Assembly: GCF_009846885.1 (NCBI RefSeq)
Contig: NZ_WUWM01000011.1
Location: forward strand, 123,464 to 187,463
DNA length: 64,000 nt
Source of the DNA: Paenibacillus puerhi
GTDB taxonomy: Bacteria > Bacillota > Bacilli > Paenibacillales > NBRC-103111
Direction of reading: 5' to 3'
Shown here one piece after another: positions 1 to 10,759 of this stretch (its first letter is position 1; each line of letters begins with the position of its first letter). Both the position numbers and the translations under genes were made by a program. Under the pieces are notes generated by a model that saw nothing but the letters and a program-made list of their open reading frames with translations, was not told the origin of the DNA and did no database searches.

Positions 1-3000
1 CGTGAGACAGCCCCGAAATTTGGAGCAAGTCGGCAAAGCTGGACGGTCTCGCTTCTTCCAGCATCTGACGGACAAACTTCGTGCCCATCTCCGGAACGCC
101 ATAAGTGGCGACCGGCGTACGGATTTTCTCAGGCGTCACGCCCAGCGAATCCACCGAATTGAACATACTCATGACCTTCGGATCGTTCATCGGGATCGTC
201 GTCGGATCGACTCCCGTCAGGTCCTGCAGCATCCGCATCATCGTCGGATCATCATGCCCGAGAATATCGAGCTTGAGCAGGTTCGCATCGAAGGCGTGAT
301 AATCGAAATGCGTCGTTTTCCACTCGGCACTCGTATCATCGGCGGGAAACTGCACAGGCGTGATGTCGTTGACATCGATATAATCGGGTACGACGACGAT
401 ACCGCCGGGATGCTGACCAGTGCTGCGCTTTACTCCGGTGCAGCCAAGAGCCAGTCGGCTCAGCTCAGCGCCGCGCCACTTTTTCCCTTGCTCTTCCTCG
501 TACTTCTTCACGAAGCCGAAGGCGGTCTTCTCCGCAACCGTACCGATCGTTCCGGCCCGGAATACGTTTTTCTCTCCGAACATCTCCTTGGTGAAGTTAT
601 GCGCATTCGGCTGGTATTCCCCCGAGAAGTTCAAGTCGATATCGGGAACCTTGTCTCCCTTGAAGCCAAGGAACGTCTCGAACGGGATATCCTGTCCTTC
701 ACCCTTCAGCTTGCTGCCGCAGTTCGGACAATCTTTATCGGGCAGGTCGAAGCCGGATGGGATCGAGCCGTCGAGAATCCATTCGCTATGCTGGCAGGAC
801 ATGCAAATATAATGCGGCGGAAGCGGGTTAACTTCAGAAATGCCAAGGAACGTAGCGACGACGGAGGAACCGACCGAGCCCCGGGAGCCGACGAGATATC
901 CGTCCTGATTGGACTTTTTTACAAGCCGCTCGGAGATCAAATAGTTGGCCGAGAAGCCGTACTTGATAATCGGAACGAGCTCCTTCTCCAGCCGGGCGAC
1001 GATAACCTCCGGAATAGGCTCGCCATAGATTTGCTTCGCGGTGTTATAGCAGGTCTCGCGAATCTCCTCATCCGCGCCCTCAAGGATCGGCGTGAACAGC
1101 TTCGTCGGGAACAGCTCCAGCTCCTCGAACCGGTCGGCCAGCGCCGCCGTATTGGTAACGACGACCTCATAAGCGTCCTCGGCGCCGAGAAATTCGAACT
1201 CGGCTAGCATCTCCTTGGTTGTCCGGAAGTGCACATCCGGCTTGCGGATATCCTTCAGCGGACTGAAGCCCGTGATGCCGTGGATCGTAATATCCCGGTT
1301 AATTTTCTCACGCGGCAGCAGATAATGGACATTTCCGGTAGCAATGACAGGCTTGCCGAGCTTCCGGCCGATCTGTACAATCTTCCGGGCGGCGTCCTCC
1401 AGCTGTGCCGGACTTCCGACCAAGCCCTTCTCGACCAGATGCATATTGACGAGTGTAGGCTGAATCTCCAGCACATCGTAAAACTCCGCTACCGCTTCCG
1501 CTTCCTCCTGCGACTTGTTCAACACCGTCTCGAACAGCTCGCCTTTCTCGCAGCCCGAGGCGATGATCAGTCCTTCCCGCAGCTCGATCAGCTTCGTTCG
1601 CGGAATGCATGGAACCCGATGGAAATATTCGGTATGAGATAAGGAAATTAAAGTATATAAGTTCTTTTTGCCGACCATGTTTTGCGCATAAATGCAGCAG
1701 TGAAACGGGCGTTGGGTCTTCAGGTTTTTGCCGACCTGATCATTCAATTGATTCAGCTGCAAGTATCCGTGATCGGCCGCTTCCTTCAGCATATGGAACA
1801 GAACGAATCCGAGAGCGATGGAGTCATCGATCGCCCGGTGATGGTTATCGAGACTAACCTTAAATTTATCGGATAGCGTGTTCAACCGGTGGTTTTTCAT
1901 CGTCGGATATAACAGTCTGGCCAGCTCGAGCGTATCGATGACCGGGTTGTTTGGCTCCGGCAGGCCGAGTCTCTTGCAGTTTGTATTCAGGAAGCCCATA
2001 TCAAAGCGCGCATTATGCGCAACTAGAACAGCGTCGCCGACAAAGGCAAGAAATTCAGGCAATTTCTCCGAAATATCCGGGGCACCGCGTACCATATCGT
2101 CGGTAATATTCGTCAGCTGCTGGATGTTATAAGGAATCCTTTCATGCGGATCAATAAAGGTGGCGAACCGGTCAATTTCCTTGCCTTCCTTCATTTTTAC
2201 GCCTGCAAGCTCGATAATCTTATTGTTCGTAACCGATAGACCCGTTGTTTCCACGTCGAAGATCACGTATTCGGCATCGGCAAGCTTTAGATCGGTAGCG
2301 TTCATCGCCACTTGGACGGAATCATCGACTACATTGGCCTCTACGCCATAAATGACCTTGATGCCATTTTTCCTTCCGGCATTGTAGGCCTCAGGAAAGC
2401 TCTGCACGCCGCCATGATCGGTCACGGCGATCGCTTTATGCCCCCACTTGGCAGCCATCTTGATATATTGATCGACCGGCGTGATGCCGTCCATCGCGCT
2501 CATCGAGGTATGCAGGTGAAACTCCACCCGCTTCTCCTCCGCATCATCCTTGCGGTCCGGCGGAGCGACGATCTCGTTGACATCCGAAGGAATCATCACG
2601 AGCTCGGGAATTTGCATGAAGCGGTCATATTCGACGCGCCCCCGAAGCTTCAGCCAGGTGCCGTTTTTGATGAGGCTGTAGATCTTCACATCTTCCTTCG
2701 TCTTGGCGAAGCTTTTCACCATGATGGAGTCGGAGAAATCCGTGATGTTAAAGGTAAATAGGGTACTGCCATTGCGCAGCTCCTTCATATCAAGGCCGAA
2801 TACCATGCCCTGTACCGTCACTTTTTTCTCTTCATCCTGCACATTTTGAATCGAGACAGCCGGTTCCTTGATATCGTAGCCGACCATCAGCCTGACTTCG
2901 CCCTCCGGTACAGCGGCGAGCGCGGCTTCCTCCGCTTCGACGGCAGTCAGGATTTGACTGGTGACTTCCTTCTGCTCCTGCTCGATAATGCGGTTAAACT

Positions 3001-3538
3001 TCTCGAGCTCTTCTTCGCGGGAAGCGCTCACGACATACTTCACATGATAGTCGACACCGAAGAAGCCGGAAAAATATTGCCGGATCCATTCGCCGATGTT
3101 TTTCTTCTTCGCCAGCTCCATGCCGATCGTATCGAGCAGGCAAAGCGTCAGCACATTGCCGTTCACCTCAATCTTAGCCTTTGTCATCCAGCCGTTGATC
3201 GAGGCCGCTTCGCGCTGTACCCACTCTAGGAACATGCCCCAGTATTCATGAGCCACGCTCTCCGGATTGACATCGGACGTATACTGCAGGACGAACCGGA
3301 TGGTTGCGATATGCGCGAACTTATCGCGGATCAACTTGCAGAATGTCCGGTATATATCGCAAGGAACGACCTGAGTTTTGACGATATGGAAAACCCATTC
3401 CTTGTTTTTGCGACTTGTCTCCACCTTGTCGATGTAGCCGTCGGCGAAAAAGGTTCTCACGACCTCCGAAGGAACGCTCGCCTGCTGCATCAGCATCTCA
3501 AACCTGTCGCGCTTCAATGCCGTACTGCTACCGCTCAT
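1..3538 (-). CDS. polC: DNA polymerase III alpha subunit, PolC type (3' end outside window)
   Basis: Replicative polymerase of low-GC Gram-positives with built-in 3'-5' proofreading. About 1179 codons are visible, of roughly 1440 in the family; the C-terminal part lies beyond base 1. Visible in order: N-terminal and OB-fold region (about 1-330), start of the PHP domain with FHLHTSMSAMDG (near 337), a DnaQ-type exonuclease inserted in the PHP domain with motif DVETTG (near 426) and the HRAIDD end motif, the rest of PHP, a zinc module with CMSC and CPNC pairs (near 915), and the palm motif PDIDLNFSGEYQ carrying the catalytic aspartates (near 963). Start ATG follows GGGGAGG at 6 nt. Gene order proS-polC matches other Bacillales. 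No sign of damage. Confidence 0.97.
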   Translation of the reverse strand, partial: MSGSSTALKRDRFEMLMQQASVPSEVVRTFFADGYIDKVETSRKNKEWVFHIVKTQVVPCDIYRTFCKLIRDKFAHIATIRFVLQYTSDVNPESVAHEYWGMFLEWVQREAASINGWMTKAKIEVNGNVLTLCLLDTIGMELAKKKNIGEWIRQYFSGFFGVDYHVKYVVSASREEELEKFNRIIEQEQKEVTSQILTAVEAEEAALAAVPEGEVRLMVGYDIKEPAVSIQNVQDEEKKVTVQGMVFGLDMKELRNGSTLFTFNITDFSDSIMVKSFAKTKEDVKIYSLIKNGTWLKLRGRVEYDRFMQIPELVMIPSDVNEIVAPPDRKDDAEEKRVEFHLHTSMSAMDGITPVDQYIKMAAKWGHKAIAVTDHGGVQSFPEAYNAGRKNGIKVIYGVEANVVDDSVQVAMNATDLKLADAEYVIFDVETTGLSVTNNKIIELAGVKMKEGKEIDRFATFIDPHERIPYNIQQLTNITDDMVRGAPDISEKLPEFLAFVGDAVLVAHNARFDMGFLNTNCKRLGLPEPNNPVIDTLELARLLYPTMKNHRLNTLSDKFKVSLDNHHRAIDDSIALGFVLFHMLKEAADHGYLQLNQLNDQVGKNLKTQRPFHCCIYAQNMVGKKNLYTLISLSHTEYFHRVPCIPRTKLIELREGLIIASGCEKGELFETVLNKSQEEAEAVAEFYDVLEIQPTLVNMHLVEKGLVGSPAQLEDAARKIVQIGRKLGKPVIATGNVHYLLPREKINRDITIHGITGFSPLKDIRKPDVHFRTTKEMLAEFEFLGAEDAYEVVVTNTAALADRFEELELFPTKLFTPILEGADEEIRETCYNTAKQIYGEPIPEVIVARLEKELVPIIKYGFSANYLISERLVKKSNQDGYLVGSRGSVGSSVVATFLGISEVNPLPPHYICMSCQHSEWILDGSIPSGFDLPDKDCPNCGSKLKGEGQDIPFETFLGFKGDKVPDIDLNFSGEYQPNAHNFTKEMFGEKNVFRAGTIGTVAEKTAFGFVKKYEEEQGKKWRGAELSRLALGCTGVKRSTGQHPGGIVVVPDYIDVNDITPVQFPADDTSAEWKTTHFDYHAFDANLLKLDILGHDDPTMMRMLQDLTGVDPTTIPMNDPKVMSMFNSVDSLGVTPEKIRTPVATYGVPEMGTKFVRQMLEEARPSSFADLLQISGLSH

Positions 3539-3628
3539 GTTGCTCCTCCCCGAAATATTACATGATTCTCACACAACAATGTGGCAATAACGACGAAACG
3601 ATTCAAACTTTTTCGCCTTTGAGCTGAA

Positions 3629-3669
3629 AAAGGGCAAATGGAATTAAAAAACCATCCCGTTTGCCCTTT
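3629..3669 (-). terminator. Rho-independent terminator after proS
   Basis: Perfect 10-bp inverted repeat AAAGGGCAAA / TTTGCCCTTT about 15 nt after the proS stop on the minus strand, followed by a T-rich stretch. It separates proS from polC, so polC probably has its own promoter in the remaining gap of about 90 bp, although no good -35/-10 pair was picked out there. Confidence 0.75.
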
Positions 3670-3681
3670 CTATCTCGTTAC

Positions 3682-5139
3682 TTAATAAGACCGGCCGAAC
3701 ACAACTGTATGCTTAGCCGGCTCTCCGCAGACCAGGCACGTCGACTTCTGAACCTCGGGCGCAAACGGAATGTTCCGGCTTGTAGCTCCGGTCTCATCCT
3801 TCACCGTCGCTTCGCACGCTGCCGAGCCGCACCAGCCGGATAACGAGAAGCCCCGCTTCTGCTGCAGGAAGCCCTTCAACTCGTCCAGCGTATCGGCGCT
3901 TGTCATCGCCTCGTCCCGGAACTTCTTGGCTCGATCATACATCTCCTGTTGGGTTTCCGTCAACAGCTTCTGGACCTCTTCTACAATTTGGCTTTGAGCG
4001 ACGACGCGCTTCTCCCCCGTTATACGGGAGACCAGAACCACTTGGCCATTTTCCATGTCGCGCGGGCCCAGCTCGACACGCACAGGCACGCCGCGCATCT
4101 CGTATTCGTTGAACTTCCAGCCGGGGCTTTGATCCTGACGGTCGTCCACCTTCACCCGAACGCCAGCTTGCTTCAACTGGCCGTACAACCCGTCCACGCA
4201 AGCAATGACTTGCTCTCTTGTCTTGGGCGGCCCGATCGGAATCATGACAACCTGGAGTGGGGCTACCTTCGGAGGCAATGCAAGCCCTCTATCGTCTCCA
4301 TGAACCATGATCAATGCGCCGATCAAGCGGGTGCTGACACCCCAGGAGGTCGTATGGCAGAACGTGTGCTGATTGTCCCGGTCCAAATACTTGATATCGA
4401 AAGCTACAGCGAAGTTTGTCCCGAGGTAATGGGAAGTACCTGCCTGCACCGCCTTGCCGTCTTTCATCATGGCTTCGATCGAATACGTATCTACCGCGCC
4501 CGCAAACTTCTCGGACGGCGTCTTTTGGCCCATAATAACGGGGATCGCAAGGAAGTTCTCAGCAAAGTCACGGTAGATTTCCAGCATTTGCATCGTTTCC
4601 TTGCGTGCATCCTCCTCATCCTCATGCGCCGTATGGCCTTCCTGCCATAGGAATTCGCTGGTGCGGAGGAAAGGCTGCGTCTTTTTCTCCCAACGGACGA
4701 CGTTTGCCCATTGATTGATCAGCAGCGGGAGGTCGCGGTAGGAATTGATCCACTCCGCATACATATGACCCACCATCGTTTCCGAGGTCGGACGGATAGC
4801 GAGACGCTCCTCCAGCTTTTCTCCCCCTGCCTCGGTCACCCACGGCAGCTCGGGATTGAAGCCTTCGACATGCTCCTTTTCCTTCTGGAAGAAGCTCTCG
4901 GGGATGAACAGAGGAAAATACGCATTGCGGTGCCCCGTCTCCTTGAAACGGCTATCCAGCTCCCGCTGGATATTTTCCCAGATCTCATAGCCGTCGGGCT
5001 TGAATACGATACAGCCGCGAACCGGCGAATAGCTCATCAAATCGGCCTTTTTGATCGTATCGATATACCAGCGCGAAAAGTCCTCGCTTTGCGGTGTAAT
5101 TTCTTTGACAAACTGCTTTTCCTGCTTATCCTTCGACAT
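3682..5139 (-). CDS. proS: Prolyl-tRNA synthetase, archaeal/eukaryotic-like type
   Basis: Class II synthetase charging tRNA-Pro. At 485 aa it is much shorter than the roughly 565-aa bacterial type and has no editing (INS) domain between motifs 2 and 3. Motif 2 is visible as the RTSEFLWQEGHTAH segment, followed by the GDDRGLALPP region. After the anticodon-binding domain comes a C-terminal zinc-type domain with cysteines in GWCGSAACEA and CLVCGEP, and the protein ends in a tyrosine (FGRSY), a hallmark of the archaeal/eukaryotic-like group. It sits where B. subtilis has the bacterial-type proS, between rseP and polC. Start ATG is 9 nt after GGGGGAG. Function is secure; the subtype is assigned from architecture. 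Confidence 0.95.
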   Translation of the reverse strand: MSKDKQEKQFVKEITPQSEDFSRWYIDTIKKADLMSYSPVRGCIVFKPDGYEIWENIQRELDSRFKETGHRNAYFPLFIPESFFQKEKEHVEGFNPELPWVTEAGGEKLEERLAIRPTSETMVGHMYAEWINSYRDLPLLINQWANVVRWEKKTQPFLRTSEFLWQEGHTAHEDEEDARKETMQMLEIYRDFAENFLAIPVIMGQKTPSEKFAGAVDTYSIEAMMKDGKAVQAGTSHYLGTNFAVAFDIKYLDRDNQHTFCHTTSWGVSTRLIGALIMVHGDDRGLALPPKVAPLQVVMIPIGPPKTREQVIACVDGLYGQLKQAGVRVKVDDRQDQSPGWKFNEYEMRGVPVRVELGPRDMENGQVVLVSRITGEKRVVAQSQIVEEVQKLLTETQQEMYDRAKKFRDEAMTSADTLDELKGFLQQKRGFSLSGWCGSAACEATVKDETGATSRNIPFAPEVQKSTCLVCGEPAKHTVVFGRSY

Positions 5140-5177
5140 GTCCGGATGCTCCCCCTACTGACGGACAGCGCCGAGCG

Positions 5178-6443
5178 CTATCCTTTGATCAATCGTAAAA
5201 TATCATTGTACGTTACAGCAATCATGAGCAGCATAAGCATCGCGAAGCCGACGAAATGCACCAGGCTTTCCCGGCTCGGATCGACCGGCTTGCCGCGCAC
5301 CGCTTCAAGCGCCAGGAAGACGAGACGGCTTCCGTCCAGCGCCGGAACCGGCAGCAGATTGAACAAGCCCAGATACAAGCTCATGATGGCCATCCAGTAA
5401 ATATATTGAACCGCTCCGGCGCTCGCCTGCTCGCTGGTGAACTCGACGATCCGGATCGGACCGCCCAGATCATCCATCTTCACCTGCAGCGTCGCCAGCT
5501 TGCCGAAGCCATCCAGAATAATCGTCGATGCGGAGGCCATGCTCTTCGCGCCTCCCGTGATCGCTTCACCGAAGGAAGCGGGCCGGGTATCCGGTCCTAG
5601 CGATACGCCTACGCGGTACACCTTGTCCTCGCTCAGCTCGGGCTTCACCTGCTTGGCGATCTGCTGGCCGTCGCGCTCAATCACCCAGTTCATCGGCTTG
5701 CCCTGCGAATTTTGGATCAAAGCGGTCAGCTTCTTCATATCGCCCGCTATCTTCTCCCCGTTGACCTCGACGATAATATCCCCGCCTTTCAGGCTGGCCT
5801 GCTGAGCGGCGCCCCCGGCGACGGTGTCAGAGATACGGACCCGGTCCGGCACAGGCATGCCTGCCACAAACACGACCGTTACGAAAAGCAGAAAAGCGAG
5901 GATAAAGTTCATCAGCGGACCGGCAAATATCGCCATCGCGCGCTGACCAACCGTCTTGCTCCCGAACTGCCGGTCCCAAGGCGCGATCTGAGTTTCCTTC
6001 TCCTTGCTCACCATCATGGCTTGCGGATGAACGGCATAGCGCTGTACGGCTCCGTCCACATCCAGCTTGACGAACAGCTTCCGCTCCAGATCGATTTCTT
6101 CAACGACGCCCTCAAGCGCTCCGCGGCGGCTGTCGAAATCATTCAGGTAAATATGCGTGACCTTATCCTGCTTGATCGCCACGGCTACCCGTTGGCCTTG
6201 ATTGATCTGTACAATCTCGGGGTCTTCGCCGGCCATCCGCACGAAGCCGCCGATCGGAAGCAGCCTTAGCGTGTAGCGGGTTTCTCCCTTGACGAAAGAC
6301 AGTACCTTAGGGCCGAAGCCTATCGCAAATTCACGGGTCAAAATGCCTACGCGCTTGGCAAAATAAAAGTGTCCCCATTCGTGTACCGTCACAAGGACAA
6401 AAAACAAGAGTACATTCAGCACGATGATTTGAAGTACATCCAC
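5178..6443 (-). CDS. rseP: Site-2 intramembrane zinc metalloprotease RseP/RasP
   Basis: Membrane protease that performs the second cut in regulated intramembrane proteolysis, for example of anti-sigma factors. The zinc-binding motif HEWGH is at residues 21-25 in the first membrane helix. A second helix carries GPLMNFILAF (about residue 178), a PDZ domain follows (about 200-280), and the third conserved element NLLPVPALDG near residue 363 supplies the metal-binding aspartate. Length of 421 aa is normal. The GTG start is preceded by AAGGAGG at 12 nt. It lies between dxr and proS as in B. subtilis (rasP). An inverted repeat lies in the 171-bp gap upstream. Confidence 0.95.
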   Translation of the reverse strand: MDVLQIIVLNVLLFFVLVTVHEWGHFYFAKRVGILTREFAIGFGPKVLSFVKGETRYTLRLLPIGGFVRMAGEDPEIVQINQGQRVAVAIKQDKVTHIYLNDFDSRRGALEGVVEEIDLERKLFVKLDVDGAVQRYAVHPQAMMVSKEKETQIAPWDRQFGSKTVGQRAMAIFAGPLMNFILAFLLFVTVVFVAGMPVPDRVRISDTVAGGAAQQASLKGGDIIVEVNGEKIAGDMKKLTALIQNSQGKPMNWVIERDGQQIAKQVKPELSEDKVYRVGVSLGPDTRPASFGEAITGGAKSMASASTIILDGFGKLATLQVKMDDLGGPIRIVEFTSEQASAGAVQYIYWMAIMSLYLGLFNLLPVPALDGSRLVFLALEAVRGKPVDPSRESLVHFVGFAMLMLLMIAVTYNDILRLIKG

Positions 6444-6510
6444 TCTAGCTCACGGCCTCCTTAAAACACTAATGTTCATCGTTTGCATGTCATGGGAAGG
6501 GCGTTTTCCA

Positions 6511-6548
6511 TGTGTTCTTAGATTACCATTAATGATAAACCGAACACA
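6511..6548. repeat. Nested inverted repeat upstream of rseP
   Basis: TGTGTTC (6511-6517) and GAACACA (6542-6548) form a perfect 7-bp inverted repeat. Centred between them is a 16-bp near-palindrome, TTACCATTAATGATAA (6523-6538), with one mismatch per half. It could fold as RNA or serve as a protein-binding site. No T-run follows on the minus strand, so it is not a terminator. Confidence 0.5.
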
Positions 6549-6549
6549 A
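6520..6549 (-). promoter_or_regulatory. Possible sigma-A promoter for rseP
   Basis: On the minus strand TTGTGT (-35), 18-bp spacer, TAATCT (-10), about 75 nt before the rseP start. It overlaps the nested inverted repeat, which could then act as an operator. The match to consensus is only moderate. Confidence 0.35.
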
Positions 6550-6614
6550 GCCGAGCCCATGCTATGAACATATTAGCGCCGCAGCTCAAACATGCTACTT
6601 GACAGCATGCGTTC

Positions 6615-7757
6615 TTAACCAACCTGTTCCGCTTCCGCTCTTGCCCAGGCATCGCTATCCAGGATGGCCCGCAGATCGGGCGACTCGACCGTGCGATGCT
6701 TCGCCATCACGCTTCCGATGATGTCCTCTATCGCCAGAAACGGCACGGCTCCCTTTAAAAATCGGTCAACAGCGACCTCATTGGCCGCGCTGTACACCGT
6801 AGGCATCGTGCCCCCGGCTCTGCCGCTTTCATAAGCCAAGGCGATGCACGGATAACGCTCGAAGCTCATCTCCCGGAAGTTCAGCTGCCCGATCCTGGCC
6901 AGATTCAATCGCTCTGCCGGCGTGCTCATCCTGTCGGGATAGGTCAGCGCATACTGGATCGGCACTCGCATGTCCGGCAGTCCCAGCTGTGCCATGACGC
7001 TGCCGTCTACAAATTCAACCATCGAGTGTATGATGCTCTCCGGATGGATCAGCACGTTTATCTGGTCGTAGGGCAACCCGAACAGCCAGTGCGCTTCGAT
7101 CACTTCCAGCCCCTTATTGACCATCGTGGCCGAATCGATCGTAATCTTGGCGCCCATCGACCAGTTGGGATGCTTGAGTGCATCCTCCACCGTCACATTC
7201 GCCAGCTCCTCGCGGCTGCGGTCGCGGAATGACCCGCCGGATGCGGTGAGGATAATGTTATGTATACGAGCCCTATTCTCCCCGTTCAGGCATTGAAAGA
7301 TCGCGGAATGCTCGCTGTCGATCGGCAGCAGCGAAACCCCGCGGCGCGCCGCCGCTTCCGTGACCAGATGACCGGCACTGACGAGCGTCTCCTTATTGGC
7401 GAGCCCGATATGCTTGCCGGCTTCGATAGCTGCTAGCGTAGGCTGCAGCCCCTGACTGCCGACCACTGCCGTCACGACGAGCTCGGCATCATGGCCCGCA
7501 GCGGCTTCCATCAGCCCCTCATCGCCGTAATAAACACGCGTGCCAGCCGGGGCCTCTGCCTGGAGCCGGTCAGCCAGCTCCTTGGTCGCGGCCGAAACGA
7601 TCGAAGGGCGGAAGCGGTGCATTTGCTCCCGGAGAAGCTCCAGATTATAGCCGCCTGCCAAAGCCACAACCTCATAGAGGTCAGGATAGTGAGAGATGAC
7701 ATCCAGGGTTTGGGTGCCGATGGAGCCCGTCGATCCAAGAATACTGATCTTTTTCAC
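6615..7757 (-). CDS. dxr: 1-deoxy-D-xylulose 5-phosphate reductoisomerase
   Basis: Second step of the MEP isoprenoid pathway: NADPH-dependent conversion of DXP to 2-C-methyl-D-erythritol 4-phosphate. The N-terminal dinucleotide-binding motif is [14 protein letters not shown] (residues 8-21). Further signatures are [11 protein letters not shown], the metal-binding [13 protein letters not shown], the TASGGSFRD loop, and [13 protein letters not shown]. Length of 380 aa is typical. GTG start, with GGAGG 10 nt upstream. It follows cdsA by 23 bp and is probably cotranscribed with uppS, which uses isoprenoid precursors from this pathway. Confidence 0.97.
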   Translation of the reverse strand: MKKISILGSTGSIGTQTLDVISHYPDLYEVVALAGGYNLELLREQMHRFRPSIVSAATKELADRLQAEAPAGTRVYYGDEGLMEAAAGHDAELVVTAVVGSQGLQPTLAAIEAGKHIGLANKETLVSAGHLVTEAAARRGVSLLPIDSEHSAIFQCLNGENRARIHNIILTASGGSFRDRSREELANVTVEDALKHPNWSMGAKITIDSATMVNKGLEVIEAHWLFGLPYDQINVLIHPESIIHSMVEFVDGSVMAQLGLPDMRVPIQYALTYPDRMSTPAERLNLARIGQLNFREMSFERYPCIALAYESGRAGGTMPTVYSAANEVAVDRFLKGAVPFLAIEDIIGSVMAKHRTVESPDLRAILDSDAWARAEAEQVG

Positions 7758-7780
7758 TCGTGTTCTACCTCCAGCACATA

Positions 7781-8569
7781 TTAAACAGACGGTAACAAGG
7801 TCAGCGCGTGCAGGAACGGAAACACGATCAGCCAGCTGTCCGTCCGATCCAGAACTCCGCCGTGACCGGGGAGGATCGTGCCGGAGTCCTTAATGCCTTT
7901 CACACGCTTGTAGGCCGATTGAATCAAGTCGCCCATCTGCCCGATTACCGCGATGACGACGCCGATCCACACCGCCTGCCCATAGCCAAGCAGCTCGGGC
8001 CTTGACCAGGCGAAAGCAAGCGCAACTACGATGGAAAGCACAATCCCGCCGATAGCCCCCTCGACCGACTTCTTCGGGCTGATCGTTGGCCAAAGCGGAG
8101 TTTTGCCGAACTTCGATCCGGTGAAATAAGCGCCGGAATCGGTCGTCCAAATGCAAAGAAACACGAGAAGCGTCCAGAATAGACCATGCTCGGGGATAGA
8201 GCGCGTTTCGATCATATAGTGAAAGCCGAGACCTATATAGACCATGCCCAGGAAAGCTATCGCCGCCTGGTCGATTGTCGTTTTGTTCTTCGAGATCACC
8301 GTGGCGGCCATAAATACAAACATAAGCAGCCAAATAAGCTGAGCCGCGCCGATGACCCCTAACTGCCAGGGAATAACCAGCAGCAGCAGCCCAACATAAC
8401 CGACCGCTTCTACCAAGCGATTTTTCTTCAGTCCATTCATTCGCAAAAATTCATCATATCCGATGACAGCGAGCGCGACAATCAGACCGGTAAACCAGTA
8501 GCCGCCCAAGTATAACAGGATAAAGAAAGCGAGCCCTGCCACGATTCCTGTAACGATCCGCTGCTTCAA
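7781..8569 (-). CDS. cdsA: Phosphatidate cytidylyltransferase (CDP-diglyceride synthase)
   Basis: Integral membrane enzyme making CDP-diacylglycerol from phosphatidic acid and CTP, the entry point to phospholipids. Multiple hydrophobic helices are followed by the C-terminal family signature: [30 protein letters not shown]. The TTG start at 8569 is preferred because GGAGG lies 7 nt upstream and the protein then begins MKQRIVTG, as in relatives. An ATG six bases earlier almost touches the ribosome-binding site. With the TTG start it is 262 aa. Confidence 0.95.
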   Translation of the reverse strand: MKQRIVTGIVAGLAFFILLYLGGYWFTGLIVALAVIGYDEFLRMNGLKKNRLVEAVGYVGLLLLVIPWQLGVIGAAQLIWLLMFVFMAATVISKNKTTIDQAAIAFLGMVYIGLGFHYMIETRSIPEHGLFWTLLVFLCIWTTDSGAYFTGSKFGKTPLWPTISPKKSVEGAIGGIVLSIVVALAFAWSRPELLGYGQAVWIGVVIAVIGQMGDLIQSAYKRVKGIKDSGTILPGHGGVLDRTDSWLIVFPFLHALTLLPSV

Positions 8570-8590
8570 TTCCATTCCTCCAATTGCCGG

Positions 8591-9358
8591 TTATAAGCCG
8601 CCATATCGACGGGCGCGCCGCTGGTATTCTTGTATAGCTTCATAGAAGTGTAATTCGTTGAATTCCGGCCAGCACAAATCCGTAAACCAGAGCTCCGAGT
8701 AAGCTAGCTGCCAAAGCATAAAGTTGCTGATGCGAAGCTCACCGCTGGTTCGGATTAACAAGTCCGGATCGGGGAGTGGATCGGTCAGCAAATAGCTTGA
8801 AAACATGGACTCGCTGATGTCCTCCGGCCGTATCTTGCCTGCCTGGGCATCCTTCACCAGCTGCTGTACGCCAGCTAGCATCTCCTTGCGGCTTCCGTAA
8901 TTCAGAGCAAAGTTAAGAATAAGTCCATCATTATTTTTCGTTCGATCGATCGCGTCCTGAACCGCCTTAAGCGTGTAATCCGGCAAATCCTGGGACCAGC
9001 CCGTCATCCGAATCTGCACATTGTTGGCTACAAGCTCATCAATCTCTTTAGGAAAAAACTCCAGCGGAAGCTTCATCAGGTATTCGACCTCTTCCTTCGG
9101 CCTTTTCCAGTTTTCCGTGGAAAAAGCGTACATCGTGAGCACCCGAACGCCGATGTCGTTTGCCGCCATCGTTATTTTTTTCACGTTTTTCATACCGGAA
9201 TGATGCCCTGCTATCCGCGGCAGCCCGCGTTTTTGCGCCCATCGGCCGTTACCATCCATTATAACGGCCACATGGCTCGGAATATTGTCGGAATCCAGCC
9301 CTTGGGCCGCTTCCGCCTTATCCGTCTTCCCGCCGAACCACTTTACAAATGGTTTCAT
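8591..9358 (-). CDS. uppS: Undecaprenyl diphosphate synthase (cis-prenyltransferase)
   Basis: Condenses isopentenyl diphosphate onto farnesyl diphosphate to give the C55 lipid carrier for peptidoglycan and teichoic acids. Signatures are IMDGNGRWAQKRG with the catalytic Asp (about residues 34-46), AGHHSGMK, and the C-terminal DLLIRTSGELRISNF followed by SELWFTD. The ATG at 9358 is chosen over an upstream TTG because GGAGG is 7 nt away, giving 255 aa. Cytosolic, acting at the membrane. Clustered with cdsA and dxr. Confidence 0.97.
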   Translation of the reverse strand: MKPFVKWFGGKTDKAEAAQGLDSDNIPSHVAVIMDGNGRWAQKRGLPRIAGHHSGMKNVKKITMAANDIGVRVLTMYAFSTENWKRPKEEVEYLMKLPLEFFPKEIDELVANNVQIRMTGWSQDLPDYTLKAVQDAIDRTKNNDGLILNFALNYGSRKEMLAGVQQLVKDAQAGKIRPEDISESMFSSYLLTDPLPDPDLLIRTSGELRISNFMLWQLAYSELWFTDLCWPEFNELHFYEAIQEYQRRARRYGGL

Positions 9359-9392
9359 TGCCAATCCTCCATCAGGAAAGACTAAAAGACTA

Positions 9393-9416
9393 AAAGCCCC
9401 CTCAAAAAAGGGGGTC
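9393..9416 (-). terminator. Terminator between frr and uppS
   Basis: CCCCC / GGGGG stem with an A/T-rich loop, followed on the minus strand by TTTTAGTCTTTTAG. It lies just after the frr stop and before uppS, and would partly separate the translation block from the lipid block. It could leak, since no clear promoter is visible in the remaining 35 bp before uppS. Confidence 0.6.
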
Positions 9417-9424
9417 TTTGCCCA

Positions 9425-9982
9425 TTACACTTCCATGATTTCTTTTTCTTTTGCTTGCAGCGTCTTGTCAACTTCAGCAATAAACTTATCGGTAGCTTTC
9501 TGTATGTCTTCCTGGTGGCCGCGCGATTCATCCTCGGACATCCCTGCGGTTTTCTCCAGTTTCTTGATCTCGTCATTCGCATCGCGCCGGATATTACGGA
9601 TAGCAACCTTGGCTTCCTCGCCGGATTTGCGGGTCATCTTCACCAGATCCGCGCGCCGTTCTTCGGTCAAAGCCGGAATAACGATGCGGATGCTGCTTCC
9701 GTCATTGGACGGGTTCAGACCGAGATCCGATTTTAGAATGGCTTTCTCAATAGCCGACATCGAGCTTTTATCCCAAGGCTGTATCATCAGCGTCCGGGAA
9801 TCGGGCGTATTGATGTTGGCCAGCTGATTGACCGGCGTCATGGCTCCGTAGTACTCGACCTGTACGCGGTCCAGCAGCGCCGGCGTCGCACGGCCTGCGC
9901 GCAGCGACAGCAGCTCTTTTTTCAACGAAGCGATGGCTTTATCCATGCGCTCTTCGGCATTTTTTTTAATGGTTTGAGGCAT
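9425..9982 (-). CDS. frr: Ribosome recycling factor
   Basis: Splits post-termination ribosomes together with EF-G. Length of 185 aa is the family norm. The conserved segments [20 protein letters not shown] (about residues 27-46) and the C-terminal [21 protein letters not shown] helix region identify it. It follows pyrH by 3 bp. The arrangement rpsB-tsf-pyrH-frr is widely conserved in bacteria. Start ATG with GGGAG upstream. Confidence 0.98.
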   Translation of the reverse strand: MPQTIKKNAEERMDKAIASLKKELLSLRAGRATPALLDRVQVEYYGAMTPVNQLANINTPDSRTLMIQPWDKSSMSAIEKAILKSDLGLNPSNDGSSIRIVIPALTEERRADLVKMTRKSGEEAKVAIRNIRRDANDEIKKLEKTAGMSEDESRGHQEDIQKATDKFIAEVDKTLQAKEKEIMEV

Positions 9983-9985
9983 TGG

Positions 9986-10732
<747 letters not shown>

Positions 10733-10759
10733 TCAAACGTATTTCCCTTACTTGACAAA

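Noticed and set aside
2..1207. 401-codon plus-strand open frame at the left edge
   Set aside because: Antisense shadow of polC; the minus-strand frame carries all PolC motifs.
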